The notes under the pieces were generated by a model. That model was given only the letters and a program-made list of their open reading frames with translations. It searched no databases and was not told the origin of the DNA. From NCBI GenBank assembly GCA_963663215.1, contig OY760140.1, positions 558,001 through 622,000 on the forward strand: a DNA stretch of 64,000 bases, written 5' to 3'. Shown piece after piece: positions 53,759-62,080 of this stretch (its first letter is position 1; each line of letters starts with the position of its first letter). The DNA comes from BJGV01 sp003230615 (lineage in GTDB: Bacteria; Pseudomonadota; Gammaproteobacteria; Burkholderiales; Nitrosomonadaceae). A program made the position numbers and the translations under genes.

Positions 53759-54136
53759 TTACTCTGCGGAACCATCTCTATCATAGTAGCTTAAAGCAAC
53801 ACTGGTTTTTAGACGTGATAACCTATTGATTAATAATACGTCCAGATAAGAGCCTACAAAATTACTCTTACTATGGATTACACACCAAATTACAAACTCA
53901 CAATCTACTGGAAGTTTACGTATTACTGCTGCTCTAGATTCTAGTTCTTTACATGCATTTTCTATATGTTCTTCCAACAATTTTTCTTTATCAAAACTAC
54001 ATTCGTAAATAACCACCGACTCCGGTTCTTCAACTTTCCAAGTTGCTTTCCATTGTAAGCAAGCTTCCATTTCATCCGCGGACAGGGAAGTGCTACTAAT
54101 TTTAATTGTGACTTCAATATCAGCTTGTTGGCACAT
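53759..54136 (-). CDS. DUF4279-like hypothetical protein
   Basis: 125 residues. Layout resembles DUF4279: an N-terminal beta strand segment, an Enrichment of acidic helices (LLEEHIENACKELESRAAVI) and a C-terminal VGSYLDVLLINRLSRLKTSV then ALSYYDRD. The domain often appears as an immunity protein or small cargo gene, but function is unknown. One-gene unit between hairpin copies 11 and 12. Confidence 0.45.
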   Translation of the reverse strand: MCQQADIEVTIKISSTSLSADEMEACLQWKATWKVEEPESVVIYECSFDKEKLLEEHIENACKELESRAAVIRKLPVDCEFVIWCVIHSKSNFVGSYLDVLLINRLSRLKTSVALSYYDRDGSAE

Positions 54137-54223
54137 AACTTCTTTTTCTTCCTAGCAATAGTTAGGTTTATGAGTATATAACGGAGTACTGAAAGGAAAA
54201 ACTAAGGGAATAGAAGTGCTTTT

Positions 54224-54255
54224 GAACGTCTGCTTTGTGCCAAAAGCGGACATTA
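54224..54255 (+). repeat. 32-bp hairpin repeat, copy 12
   Basis: GAACGTCTGCTTT, GTGCCA, AAAGCGGACATTA. Lies between divergent genes. Confidence 0.9.
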
Positions 54256-54299
54256 TGGATTATCCAAAATAGATAGTAATGACAAAATAAAAAAAGGCT

Positions 54300-55433
54300 A
54301 TGAGCAATATAACTATAAGAATCAACCGCGACCTATGGCCAGCAGTCGATAGGGACGATGAAATAAAATCGTACAGCCATTCGTGGGATGGCAACACGGT
54401 TAGATTTAGTGACGGTGGTATAACAATTACTTGCGAAGTTGAAATTAGCGAAGAAGAGCAGGCAAGATTGGTCAATTGTTTGGTAAAGGAAGATAGATCT
54501 TTTGTGCCGACTTGGGGTACCTTGACTCTCGATGTACAAAGGACCGTCCAACGAATAGAGAAACAAGTTTGGACTGTCGCATGTTTTGTTGACTACTGCT
54601 TCAGGAGGTCACCTAAAGGAATTCGGCTGACGTCTTTGAAGCTACCCAAACGACACGTCAACCAATCCCAAGCGTTCCCCGTGATGCAATGGGAATTCTC
54701 GGAGGAAGAAAAAGAACGTCTAATTCAGGACAGGAACAGCGTGATGATTCCTTTCTCTGTGTTTGAACACAAGCAAATTCACATGCTCGCCGAAGAAGTG
54801 AATGAAGTATTTGAGCACATAGACAATGCAACAGAAGTACCTCCGTATTGGGCACTATATGGTATTGCATGGGAAAACTTTTCTAAGAATAAATCGTACG
54901 ACTCTGCTATTTTGATTCTTGCTACATCAATTGAGACTGCATTGAAGTCGTGTTTGAAAGAAAATGGTGACAAGATTGCAAACTACTTAATAGAAAACAT
55001 GGCAAGTCCAAGTCTCGATAGACTCTACCTCTGTGCTCAATATCATACTCCACACAATTTTCCCGAACACTTTAGAAAATGGTTGATACAACTAGCAAAA
55101 GCTAGAAATTTTATTGCACACAAGCCGAGAGAAGCTCAGATCGATGTATTGCAGATTGCTCGTTGGTTTGCTTTAGGGGAAGCAATTTTAAAAGCAATCA
55201 CAGACAAGGAAAATGATCCGTTGGTCGGCTATCTCATCAAGCCTGTAGGTGAACGAGCCGAAGATAACTTTCCGCCAGATACGCGCGGTGTGGTGCTCCG
55301 TCGGGAGGAGTTATATAAAACGGGAGAAGAGAGTCTCCATGTCATTTTTGACAGTGGTGTGTCTTGGTACTTCAGAGAGAACACGTATAGTAAATTGCCA
55401 AAAGCTCAACAGAAGCTTCCTGACGTTGAATAG
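54300..55433 (+). CDS. Hypothetical protein with HEPN-like C-terminal domain
   Basis: 377 residues. The N-terminal 160 residues look like a beta-rich domain; the C-terminal half (about 175-305) is helical, with ILILATSIETALKSCLKENG and the motif KARNFIAHKPRE, which fits the RX4-6H motif of HEPN RNases or binding proteins. HEPN proteins occur in toxin-antitoxin and phage-defence systems, but many are benign. Faces + between hairpin copies 12 and 13, as a one-gene unit. Confidence 0.55.
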   Translation: MSNITIRINRDLWPAVDRDDEIKSYSHSWDGNTVRFSDGGITITCEVEISEEEQARLVNCLVKEDRSFVPTWGTLTLDVQRTVQRIEKQVWTVACFVDYCFRRSPKGIRLTSLKLPKRHVNQSQAFPVMQWEFSEEEKERLIQDRNSVMIPFSVFEHKQIHMLAEEVNEVFEHIDNATEVPPYWALYGIAWENFSKNKSYDSAILILATSIETALKSCLKENGDKIANYLIENMASPSLDRLYLCAQYHTPHNFPEHFRKWLIQLAKARNFIAHKPREAQIDVLQIARWFALGEAILKAITDKENDPLVGYLIKPVGERAEDNFPPDTRGVVLRREELYKTGEESLHVIFDSGVSWYFRENTYSKLPKAQQKLPDVE

Positions 55434-55591
55434 AGTGTCGTGCACTATGGCGGTTTTTGAGTTTTTGATGTTGTATAAATGTTGCGAGACACTTTTCCTA
55501 TTCCATTCCTCTAAAACACTGAATAATTGGTTCTAGGTTGTATCTATATAATGGATTGTGTAGCGGGAATGCTGAGAGTGCAGAGTATTCT

Positions 55592-55623
55592 GAATGTCTG
55601 CTTTGTGCCAAAAGCGGACGTTC
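55592..55623 (+). repeat. 32-bp hairpin repeat, copy 13
   Basis: GAATGTCTGCTTT, GTGCCA, AAAGCGGACGTTC. Ends eight bases before the stop of the - strand ClpX-zinc-finger gene. Confidence 0.92.
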
Positions 55624-55631
55624 AAAGTAGT

Positions 55632-56048
55632 TTATTTTTTATCCTTAAAAATCTCGACACAGAGATTTACGCACTCATTGCAAATTTGAGGTGTATCGCC
55701 TACTTTTATAAGAGATCCAACTTCATCCTCAGTACGTTTGCAAAAGTCACAGAAACTATCATCTTTTGTGCTTTTCATGTTTTGTTTAAGTTTTTTTGTA
55801 CTTAGAGGCTGTGATGCTTTACTTTCCAGTGATTGGGATATTCTAATTGAATCATTAAAACTTACTTCTTTCTGTAACCAGTCTATAAATAACCTCCCTT
55901 GTTCTTCATCAGATATTCCCGATGCTGAAACTAAAGGAGTCCCATCAAAAAAATTAAAAGAAATGCCCAAATAATTAAGTGTATTTGGACCAACTGTTGC
56001 AATTCTGTCTTCATTCAAAAATATGTCGTAAAACAGTTCATTTTCCAT
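55632..56048 (-). CDS. Protein with C-terminal ClpX-type C4 zinc finger
   Basis: 138 residues. The C-terminal segment FCDFCKRTEDEVGSLI followed by QICNECVNLCVEIF matches the ClpX zinc-binding domain, which in ClpX dimerises and binds adaptors such as SspB. No AAA+ domain follows. The N-terminal 90 residues are unknown. It could act as an adaptor or decoy for ClpXP, but that is inference. A one-gene unit between hairpin copies 13 and 14. Confidence 0.7.
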   Translation of the reverse strand: MENELFYDIFLNEDRIATVGPNTLNYLGISFNFFDGTPLVSASGISDEEQGRLFIDWLQKEVSFNDSIRISQSLESKASQPLSTKKLKQNMKSTKDDSFCDFCKRTEDEVGSLIKVGDTPQICNECVNLCVEIFKDKK

Positions 56049-56181
56049 AATACTAATTTATTGTAGTAATGGATTTCCCAGAAATACTCTTATTATCCAT
56101 CACGATTGTGGTTAGCTGACAACTAGGGCTATATTTGTATAACGGATAGCTAGAATAAGATACTGAGGGGTTGAGAGTTTT

Positions 56182-56213
56182 GAATGTCTGCTTTGTGCCA
56201 AAAGCGGACGTTC
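56182..56213 (+). repeat. 32-bp hairpin repeat, copy 14
   Basis: GAATGTCTGCTTT, GTGCCA, AAAGCGGACGTTC. Its end overlaps the TGA (56212-56214) of the - strand HEPN-like gene. Confidence 0.92.
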
Positions 56214-57015
56214 AAATTGCCTTAATCAACTTAGCCATCTCTTTTAAATATTCTTTAGCTACATAATCTAACGACCATCCTATTTCATAAGTCTCTGCTG
56301 GGGAGAATGACAGATGATCCCCAACTTTGAAAGATTTTGAATAATGTTGGATTTCTGCACCAATGTTTACTGTCTCTTCAAGTAGCTTATTAAACTCAAG
56401 CTCTTTTTTCTTTCCAGTTTCAGTACCTATGCTAAAGATAGACAAAATCATCCATGTAAATTTTCTTTTCTCCTTCCCGTCCCTTTGCCCGTCCATTGGT
56501 CTTACAATACCATTACTATGAGCCAAACAATTTCTTATATCTTTCAGGCTATTAATTACTTGTTTATAATCACTTGGTAATTTTAATTGGTGTTGTGAAT
56601 GGAGTTTTTCTATTTTGCCAAAAAGACCTGCTTCTTCAAACTCACGTTGTAATTCTTTCTCTTTATCAGATAAACAATCGAAAAGTGTTGTGTTGGATGG
56701 TACTTCCTTCTTCCCATGTAAAAAAAGAATAAAGAATAGTTGATCAAGACTAAGAGCAAAACTTTTTATTCCATCTCTTACTAAATAACGTTGTACAAAA
56801 TATTTACAACCTTTTACTAGATTTTCTTTCTTATCATCTGATGGTTTTTGTACATTGAAACTAATTTTTTTCGTATTTGTAATTTTCCATTCATCAGGCA
56901 GTGCCTCTACTTTAAGGTTATCTATTATGCAGGAGAAATACTGGACGCGATTAAAAGCTTGAGAAAGCTGCGTGAAGCATTTATTAACATTTAGATTTAC
57001 TTTAGTAGGTTTCAT
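56212..57015 (-). CDS. Hypothetical protein with HEPN-like motif
   Basis: 267 residues, mostly helical, no membrane segment. KDIRNCLAHSNGIVRP near residue 165 matches the RX4-6H motif (Arg-Asn-x-x-Ala-His) of HEPN domains. N-terminal helices are rich in hydrophobics with Lys. Second HEPN-like protein within 3 kb. Function unknown; an RNase/defence role is possible. Stop codon lies within hairpin copy 14. Confidence 0.5.
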   Translation of the reverse strand: MKPTKVNLNVNKCFTQLSQAFNRVQYFSCIIDNLKVEALPDEWKITNTKKISFNVQKPSDDKKENLVKGCKYFVQRYLVRDGIKSFALSLDQLFFILFLHGKKEVPSNTTLFDCLSDKEKELQREFEEAGLFGKIEKLHSQHQLKLPSDYKQVINSLKDIRNCLAHSNGIVRPMDGQRDGKEKRKFTWMILSIFSIGTETGKKKELEFNKLLEETVNIGAEIQHYSKSFKVGDHLSFSPAETYEIGWSLDYVAKEYLKEMAKLIKAI

Positions 57016-57146
57016 CTTATCCGTTTACTTTGACAGGCCTCATCCTTTCTGGACTTGTGAGGAGGTGAGAAATTCTCTTGACTGTTCCTAATAAATTCAT
57101 TAGGATTGTAAGCACAACTCTCCCATCGTCTTCGGTCGTTGGGTGC

Positions 57147-57170
57147 AAGGCCACCTTCGGGTGGCTTTTG
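57147..57170 (+). terminator. Candidate rho-independent terminator
   Basis: AAGGCCACC, loop TTCG, GGTGGCTTTTG with T-rich tail. No + strand gene directly precedes it, so it probably remained from lost DNA. Confidence 0.6.
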
Positions 57171-57187
57171 CTTTTTCAAGGTCCCTT

Positions 57188-57380
57188 TATGAGAACATAC
57201 ATATATAGACGGCTTTAATCTCTATTATGGGTCGTTAAAAGCCACTTCATACAAATGGCTTGATCTTAAAGCCTTATTCTCAAGAATATTAGATCTAAAT
57301 CATACTATCCAAGCAATAAAGTTGTATACCGCAAAAGTTACAAACAGAGAAGATGATCCTGGAATATCTAATCGCCAAAC
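57188..57380 (+). pseudogene. NYN-domain protein, frameshifted and truncated by IS
   Basis: After ATGAGAACATACATATAT a two-base slip leads to the frame IDGFNLYYGSLKATSYKW, then LDLKALFSRI and DDPGISNRQ, the N-terminal part of an NYN/LabA-type RNase fold (the IDGFN motif holds the catalytic Asp). The frame ends at the left end of the IS at 57381. No continuation was found after the second IS. Confidence 0.65.
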
Positions 57381-57447
57381 TGAAGTGGTACCCGAAAACT
57401 GTACAGGTTGTTAAGCTCTGATATGAATAATAAAGAGAAGAACTATC

Positions 57448-57729
57448 ATGAGCAAGAAACGTAAGAATTATTCTAGTGCATTTAAAGCAAAAGTGGCTTT
57501 AGCTGCGATCCGGGCTGATGAAACTGTCCCACAACTGGCCGCTCGGCATGGGCTGCATCCAACCCAGATCAATACCTGGAAACGCCAACTGGCCGAGCAG
57601 GCCGCAGAGCTGTTTACCCGCAGCAATGGGGTCAAAAAGGACAATTAACACGGTGTGGATGATTTACATCGCGTCATAGGGCAACTGACGGTGGAACGGG
57701 ATTTTTTAGCACGAAAGCTCGATTATTAA
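57448..57729 (+). pseudogene. IS3-family transposase OrfA with in-frame stop
   Basis: HTH protein of the transposase: KKRKNYSSAFKAKVALAAIR, then LAARHGLHPTQINTWKRQL. A TAA at codon 67 (57646-57648) interrupts it; the frame then continues DDLHRVIGQLTVERDFLARK, the usual leucine-zipper-like end, to 57729. Both copies have this stop. The 66-residue product retains HTH but lacks the multimerisation part. Confidence 0.8.
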
Positions 57730-57749
57730 GTCTTGAGGAACGCAAGCAC

Positions 57750-58577
57750 ATGATTGAGCCGCATGACAAATTAAGTATTACACAACAATGCCAGCTGTTA
57801 GGTCTGCCACGTCCTACCTACTACTATCAGCCACAGCCGTTCAACGATGAGGAACTGGCTTTATTACGTCTGATGGATGAGCAATACCTGAAAACACCGC
57901 AGTACGGAGCCCGTAGTTATGCCACCTGGTTTCAACGTCAGGGCATCGCCGTTGGTCGGAAGAAGGCCGCCGCCATGATGGAGACACTGGGTATTATCAG
58001 CACGGCCCCTAAGCCGAAGACCAGTAGTCCGGGCAAGCAGCACAAGATCTATCCCTATTTGCCCAGGAACAAGATCATAGATCGACCCAACCAGGTGTGG
58101 GCGTCTGATGTCACCTACGTGCCGCTGGAGAAAGGTTTTGCTTATCTGGTGGTCATTATGGACTGGCATTCCCGCAAGGTGCTGAGTTGGCGTCTGTCCA
58201 ACACGCTGGAAGCTGACTTCTGTGTGCAGGCACTGGAGGCGGCCATACAGGATTATGGTTATCCTCAGATATTCAATACCGACCAGGGGATCCAGTTCAC
58301 CAGTACGGCATTCACAGATGTATTGAAAGACAATCTCATCCAAATCAGCATGGATGGAAAGGGTTATTACCGTGATAATATTTTTGTTGAACGGTTATGG
58401 CGAACAGTGAAGTACGAACATCTATACACACGAGAATTTGCTAATGTTGGGGAGGTCAGAGAAAGTTTGATCCACTGGTTTGAATGGTATAACCAGGAAC
58501 GATTTCATCAAAGACTTGATAACCTGACACCGGATGAGGTTTACTACCCACACCAAGCTATTCTTCAAGCTGCCTGA
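57750..58577 (+). CDS. IS3-family transposase OrfB
   Basis: 275 residues. DDE integrase-core: first Asp in VWASDVTYVPL, second in IFNTDQGIQFTS and Glu in NIFVERLWRTVKYEHLY. The N-terminal HTH_21-like region (MDEQYLKTPQYGARSYATWF) is typical. Normally made as an OrfAB fusion by programmed -1 frameshift; the run ATTTTTTAGC near 57701 in orfA could be that site, but the upstream stop in orfA would block fusion. Confidence 0.9.
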   Translation: MIEPHDKLSITQQCQLLGLPRPTYYYQPQPFNDEELALLRLMDEQYLKTPQYGARSYATWFQRQGIAVGRKKAAAMMETLGIISTAPKPKTSSPGKQHKIYPYLPRNKIIDRPNQVWASDVTYVPLEKGFAYLVVIMDWHSRKVLSWRLSNTLEADFCVQALEAAIQDYGYPQIFNTDQGIQFTSTAFTDVLKDNLIQISMDGKGYYRDNIFVERLWRTVKYEHLYTREFANVGEVRESLIHWFEWYNQERFHQRLDNLTPDEVYYPHQAILQAA

Positions 58578-58645
58578 GCTTGATTAAACAACCATGTTAG
58601 AGCTTAAACTAATCTCAGGTTGTCCAGTTGAAGGGGGCCACTTCA

Positions 58646-58734
58646 CCTGAATATGGCAGTGAACTAGGCTCTTTATCCTTTTCCTTATGCTCATCTAACT
58701 CTTCTGGAGTTGGCACTGAAACTGGTAGTGTCAT
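58646..58734 (-). pseudogene. Small gene cut by IS copy 1
   Basis: A frame starting MTLPVSVPTPEELDEH with GAGG before its ATG runs into the IS right end at 58645 after 29 codons. Pro/Glu/Lys-rich. The rest is not seen. Confidence 0.4.
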
Positions 58735-58750
58735 AATTTACCTCAATCAT

Positions 58751-58779
58751 AGAGTGGACAAAAATTTCTTGTCCACTCT
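58751..58779. terminator. Hairpin after the outer-membrane protein gene
   Basis: AGAGTGGACA and TGTCCACTCT form a 10-base stem 15 bases beyond the gene's stop. T-tract weak on both strands. Confidence 0.5.
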
Positions 58780-58793
58780 ATTTCTCACCTAAG

Positions 58794-59681
58794 TTAGAAT
58801 GCATACTTCATACTTAAAGTCATTGCCCAGAAAGTTAAATCATTAGTCATAGCGCTATACTTCACCATATCGTTACGTTTGTTGTTAGATGCGTGGCTTC
58901 TTAGTTGATCCCATGCTACTGGATCACCTGAGAAATCACCTAAATCTGTCCATCTAAACTTTAAACCTATAGACATAGGTTCAGTCAACTGGTAATCAAC
59001 TCCTGCAATCGCTTGCCAGCTTATCACTACATCAGAGAAAGTATTTCTACCAGTAGAAGTAGTACCAGCTAGTTTAGCATTTAATGCAGGACCTTTAAAG
59101 GTACTGATATTTACAGGGTCAGACTCCCTGGCGAACCTTGAGTAGTAGTCCATATCAACTCTAGCCAGACCAACACCAAACCCAACGTAAGGTGTAAACT
59201 TGGACGAGTTATGAAAATCATAGTAAACATTCGCATGAAAGTTATGCGAAGTTAAACTATCTACAGCAGCTTCTAGTGCTGACAGCTCTTGAAGAGATTT
59301 AGCATCTGCACCACCAGCAGCTACAGTATCCCGATCAGTATCTGTATAATTGTGGCCTCTGTAGAAGTACTCACCTTCAAATCTGAGACTATTCCACTTA
59401 TAACCAGCTGATGCACCAGCTATTATGCCCAAGTTACTACCAATCTGTGACTCCCAAGTATCACCAGCTGGGTTAGGACCACATTCACCAGCTGTTACTT
59501 CACTATCATCAGGGTTTATAAATCGGTCACACTTGGAAGGATGATCGTTATCTTTCCCAGTTACACCCATTCCAGAGCCACCAGCCACTCCTATATCCAT
59601 ACCAATATACCAACCATCAGCAGCAAATGCTGGACTAGCTACTGCTAGCATAAAAGCTACTAACATTATAAGAAGTCTCAT
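58794..59681 (-). CDS. Outer-membrane beta-barrel protein
   Basis: 295 residues. Signal peptide LLIMLVAFMLAVASPAFAA (cleavage near residue 20), then WYIGMDIGVAGGSG and alternating strands to the C-terminal TLSMKYAF with terminal Phe. Resembles the surface-antigen / P44-Msp2-like eight-stranded barrels. A strong AAAGGAG ribosome binding site precedes it. It lies alone between inverted IS3 copies, so it may have arrived as transposon cargo. Confidence 0.78.
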   Translation of the reverse strand: MRLLIMLVAFMLAVASPAFAADGWYIGMDIGVAGGSGMGVTGKDNDHPSKCDRFINPDDSEVTAGECGPNPAGDTWESQIGSNLGIIAGASAGYKWNSLRFEGEYFYRGHNYTDTDRDTVAAGGADAKSLQELSALEAAVDSLTSHNFHANVYYDFHNSSKFTPYVGFGVGLARVDMDYYSRFARESDPVNISTFKGPALNAKLAGTTSTGRNTFSDVVISWQAIAGVDYQLTEPMSIGLKFRWTDLGDFSGDPVAWDQLRSHASNNKRNDMVKYSAMTNDLTFWAMTLSMKYAF

Positions 59682-59924
59682 TTTAATCTCCTTTAGATTA
59701 AATACGATTAATATTTATAGCATAGATAAACTCTTTTGGTAAAAATAATAACCAACATCCTTATTAGGATTGTAATCATTATAAATTATCATTAACTTTT
59801 TATCTACATAAGAATTGTACTTAAACATAAAATCATGCTCATCCTCTAATGAGTTATGAAGTGGCCCCCTTCAACTGGACAACCTGAGATTAGTTTAAGC
59901 TCTAACATGGTTGTTTAATCAAGC

Positions 59925-60752
59925 TCAGGCAGCTTGAAGAATAGCTTGGTGTGGGTAGTAAACCTCATCCGGTGTCAGGTTATCAAGTCTTTGATGAAAT
60001 CGTTCCTGGTTATACCATTCAAACCAGTGGATCAAACTTTCTCTGACCTCCCCAACATTAGCAAATTCTCGTGTGTATAGATGTTCGTACTTCACTGTTC
60101 GCCATAACCGTTCAACAAAAATATTATCACGGTAATAACCCTTTCCATCCATGCTGATTTGGATGAGATTGTCTTTCAATACATCTGTGAATGCCGTACT
60201 GGTGAACTGGATCCCCTGGTCGGTATTGAATATCTGAGGATAACCATAATCCTGTATGGCCGCCTCCAGTGCCTGCACACAGAAGTCAGCTTCCAGCGTG
60301 TTGGACAGACGCCAACTCAGCACCTTGCGGGAATGCCAGTCCATAATGACCACCAGATAAGCAAAACCTTTCTCCAGCGGCACGTAGGTGACATCAGACG
60401 CCCACACCTGGTTGGGTCGATCTATGATCTTGTTCCTGGGCAAATAGGGATAGATCTTGTGCTGCTTGCCCGGACTACTGGTCTTCGGCTTAGGGGCCGT
60501 GCTGATAATACCCAGTGTCTCCATCATGGCGGCGGCCTTCTTCCGACCAACGGCGATGCCCTGACGTTGAAACCAGGTGGCATAACTACGGGCTCCGTAC
60601 TGCGGTGTTTTCAGGTATTGCTCATCCATCAGACGTAATAAAGCCAGTTCCTCATCGTTGAACGGCTGTGGCTGATAGTAGTAGGTAGGACGTGGCAGAC
60701 CTAACAGCTGGCATTGTTGTGTAATACTTAATTTGTCATGCGGCTCAATCAT
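59925..60752 (-). CDS. IS3-family transposase OrfB (copy 2)
   Basis: Same 275-residue DDE transposase as in copy 1; no residue difference seen. Same catalytic motifs ASDVTYV, NTDQGIQ and VERLWRTVK. Intact. Confidence 0.9.
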   Translation of the reverse strand: MIEPHDKLSITQQCQLLGLPRPTYYYQPQPFNDEELALLRLMDEQYLKTPQYGARSYATWFQRQGIAVGRKKAAAMMETLGIISTAPKPKTSSPGKQHKIYPYLPRNKIIDRPNQVWASDVTYVPLEKGFAYLVVIMDWHSRKVLSWRLSNTLEADFCVQALEAAIQDYGYPQIFNTDQGIQFTSTAFTDVLKDNLIQISMDGKGYYRDNIFVERLWRTVKYEHLYTREFANVGEVRESLIHWFEWYNQERFHQRLDNLTPDEVYYPHQAILQAA

Positions 60753-60772
60753 GTGCTTGCGTTCCTCAAGAC

Positions 60773-61054
60773 TTAATAATCGAGCTTTCGTGCTAAAAAA
60801 TCCCGTTCCACCGTCAGTTGCCCTATGACGCGATGTAAATCATCCACACCGTGTTAATTGTCCTTTTTGACCCCATTGCTGCGGGTAAACAGCTCTGCGG
60901 CCTGCTCGGCCAGTTGGCGTTTCCAGGTATTGATCTGGGTTGGATGCAGCCCATGCCGAGCGGCCAGTTGTGGGACAGTTTCATCAGCCCGGATCGCAGC
61001 TAAAGCCACTTTTGCTTTAAATGCACTAGAATAATTCTTACGTTTCTTGCTCAT
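60773..61054 (-). pseudogene. IS3-family transposase OrfA with in-frame stop (copy 2)
   Basis: Same HTH protein as in copy 1 with the same TAA after codon 66, so the stop predates the duplication of the IS. Confidence 0.8.
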
Positions 61055-61212
61055 GATAGTTCTTCTCTTTATTATTCATATCAGAGCTTAACAACCTGTA
61101 CAGTTTTCGGGTACCACTTCACCCCTACGAGATCCGCAAGGAGCTAAAGCTCAAAAAAGATACCTAAACCCCTCAAAAACACCAAAATCAGCTTAATTAT
61201 TTTTTAAGAAAT

Positions 61213-61233
61213 GTGGTTACATGGTGGTTACAT
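61213..61233 (+). repeat. Arm-type direct repeats of the second integrase (right)
   Basis: Two tandem GTGGTTACAT-type repeats, matching the three at 47715-47747. They fix the right end of the element. Confidence 0.75.
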
Positions 61234-61290
61234 CTTAGAGGTAGGGGAGTGGTCAAATAGAAGAGAAAACTCTGTAATTCCCATGTACAA

Positions 61291-61336
61291 TGGCTCCCCG
61301 AGTAGGGCTCGAACCTACGACAAACGGATTAACAGT
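61291..61336 (-). tRNA. 3' fragment of tRNA-Asn (anticodon GTT), element attachment end
   Basis: On the - strand the 46 bases run from ACTGTTAATCCGT (anticodon loop with GTT) through GTAGGTTCGAGCCCTAC (T-arm) to CTCGGGGAGCCA. The 5' half of the tRNA is absent: the sequence switches to amidotransferase codons. It is not a working tRNA but the element's carried 3' end. Confidence 0.85.
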
Positions 61337-61901
61337 GACGCGGTTAAATTGTCATCCGTTCACATGGGAACAATTTTCATTCATGCATAATGGTAGAATC
61401 AATGAGTTCCAGACAGTTAAACGGCAACTTCTGCGCAGGTTGTCGGATTCAAGCTATGCCTGGATGCAAGGCACGACAGATAGTGAAACTATTTTTGCTT
61501 TGTTCGTTGATATTTACTCTTCCCTCAAGGGTGAATCTTCAGCAGAAAAAATGGCTACAGCAGTATTGGCCACCATAGGATCAATAGAGTCACTACTTAA
61601 ATCTGCTGGACATACAGCAGGATGTGATCTTAACTTGGTGGTGTGCGATGGGCGGTCAGCTGTTGTGTCAAGGTATAGTACTGAAGGCACGATGACACCG
61701 AATTCACTGTATGTCCACACTGGCCACCGTTATAGCTGCGAGGCTGGCAACACAAAACTCTTGCCTTGTGAAGAACCGACCGTTCTGGTGGCGTCGGAGC
61801 CGCTGACACCGGATGCAAGCTGGCATTTGATTAAGCCAAACCATATTGTAGTGGTCAACGAATTGTTGGGGACAGATATTCGACCTATAGGCATCCATTA
61901 A
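61337..61901 (+). pseudogene. Class II glutamine amidotransferase, C-terminal fragment
   Basis: Continues the fragment at 47282-47571 in the same phase: TRLNCHPFTWEQFSFMHNGR, where NCHPF and FMHNGRI are core motifs of the Ntn amidotransferase fold, then GTTDSETIFALFV, VVCDGRSAVVSRYS, and VLVASEPLTPDASWHLI near the end. A frame can be opened at 61290 through the tRNA fragment, but that start is an artefact. Without the Cys2 part the fragment is inactive. Confidence 0.88.
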
Positions 61902-62080
61902 CTGGCACTAACTCCAAAAATGCTGACATTGATTGTAGTAACCCGCGGAAACACTTGCCAAAATTGGAGAAAGGAAAGAGGGATAGGTACTACATTGATA
62001 GGAAGTAGCTTAATCCAAGACTAGGTGTACCCCTCCCACCAACATTGAAGTGCTATTAACAAAACCAATATTGGTCAAAT
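61902..62080 (+). repeat. Partial B-type flank (61953-62033) fused to an A-type unit
   Basis: GCCAAAATTGGAGAAAG, GGTACTACATTGATAGG and GACTAGGTGTACCCCT match the first third of the B units; the rest, with its core, is lost, and an A unit begins at 62081. Confidence 0.6.

Larger units (their letters stand above)
57381..58645 (+). mobile_element. IS3-family insertion sequence, copy 1
   Basis: 1265 bases bounded by imperfect inverted repeats TGAAGTGGTACCC (left) and TGAAGTGGCCCCC (right, complement). Contains orfA and orfB. An identical-length copy lies inverted at 59857-61121. No target duplication is visible at the outer or inner ends. Confidence 0.92.
59857..61121 (-). mobile_element. IS3-family insertion sequence, copy 2 (inverted)
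   Basis: 1265 bases, reverse orientation of the copy at 57381-58645, with the same encoded proteins. The two copies and the 1.2 kb between them have the form of a 3.7 kb composite transposon. Confidence 0.92.

Noticed and set aside
57864..58343. Antisense frame within IS orfB (and its mirror at 60159-60638)
   Set aside because: Shadow of the transposase; identical in both copies only because the IS is duplicated.
61290..61336. Start of a protein at 61290 reading through the tRNA-Asn fragment
   Set aside because: The first 15 codons are antisense tRNA sequence (RVGLEPTT); the true coding sequence is the amidotransferase remainder from 61337.
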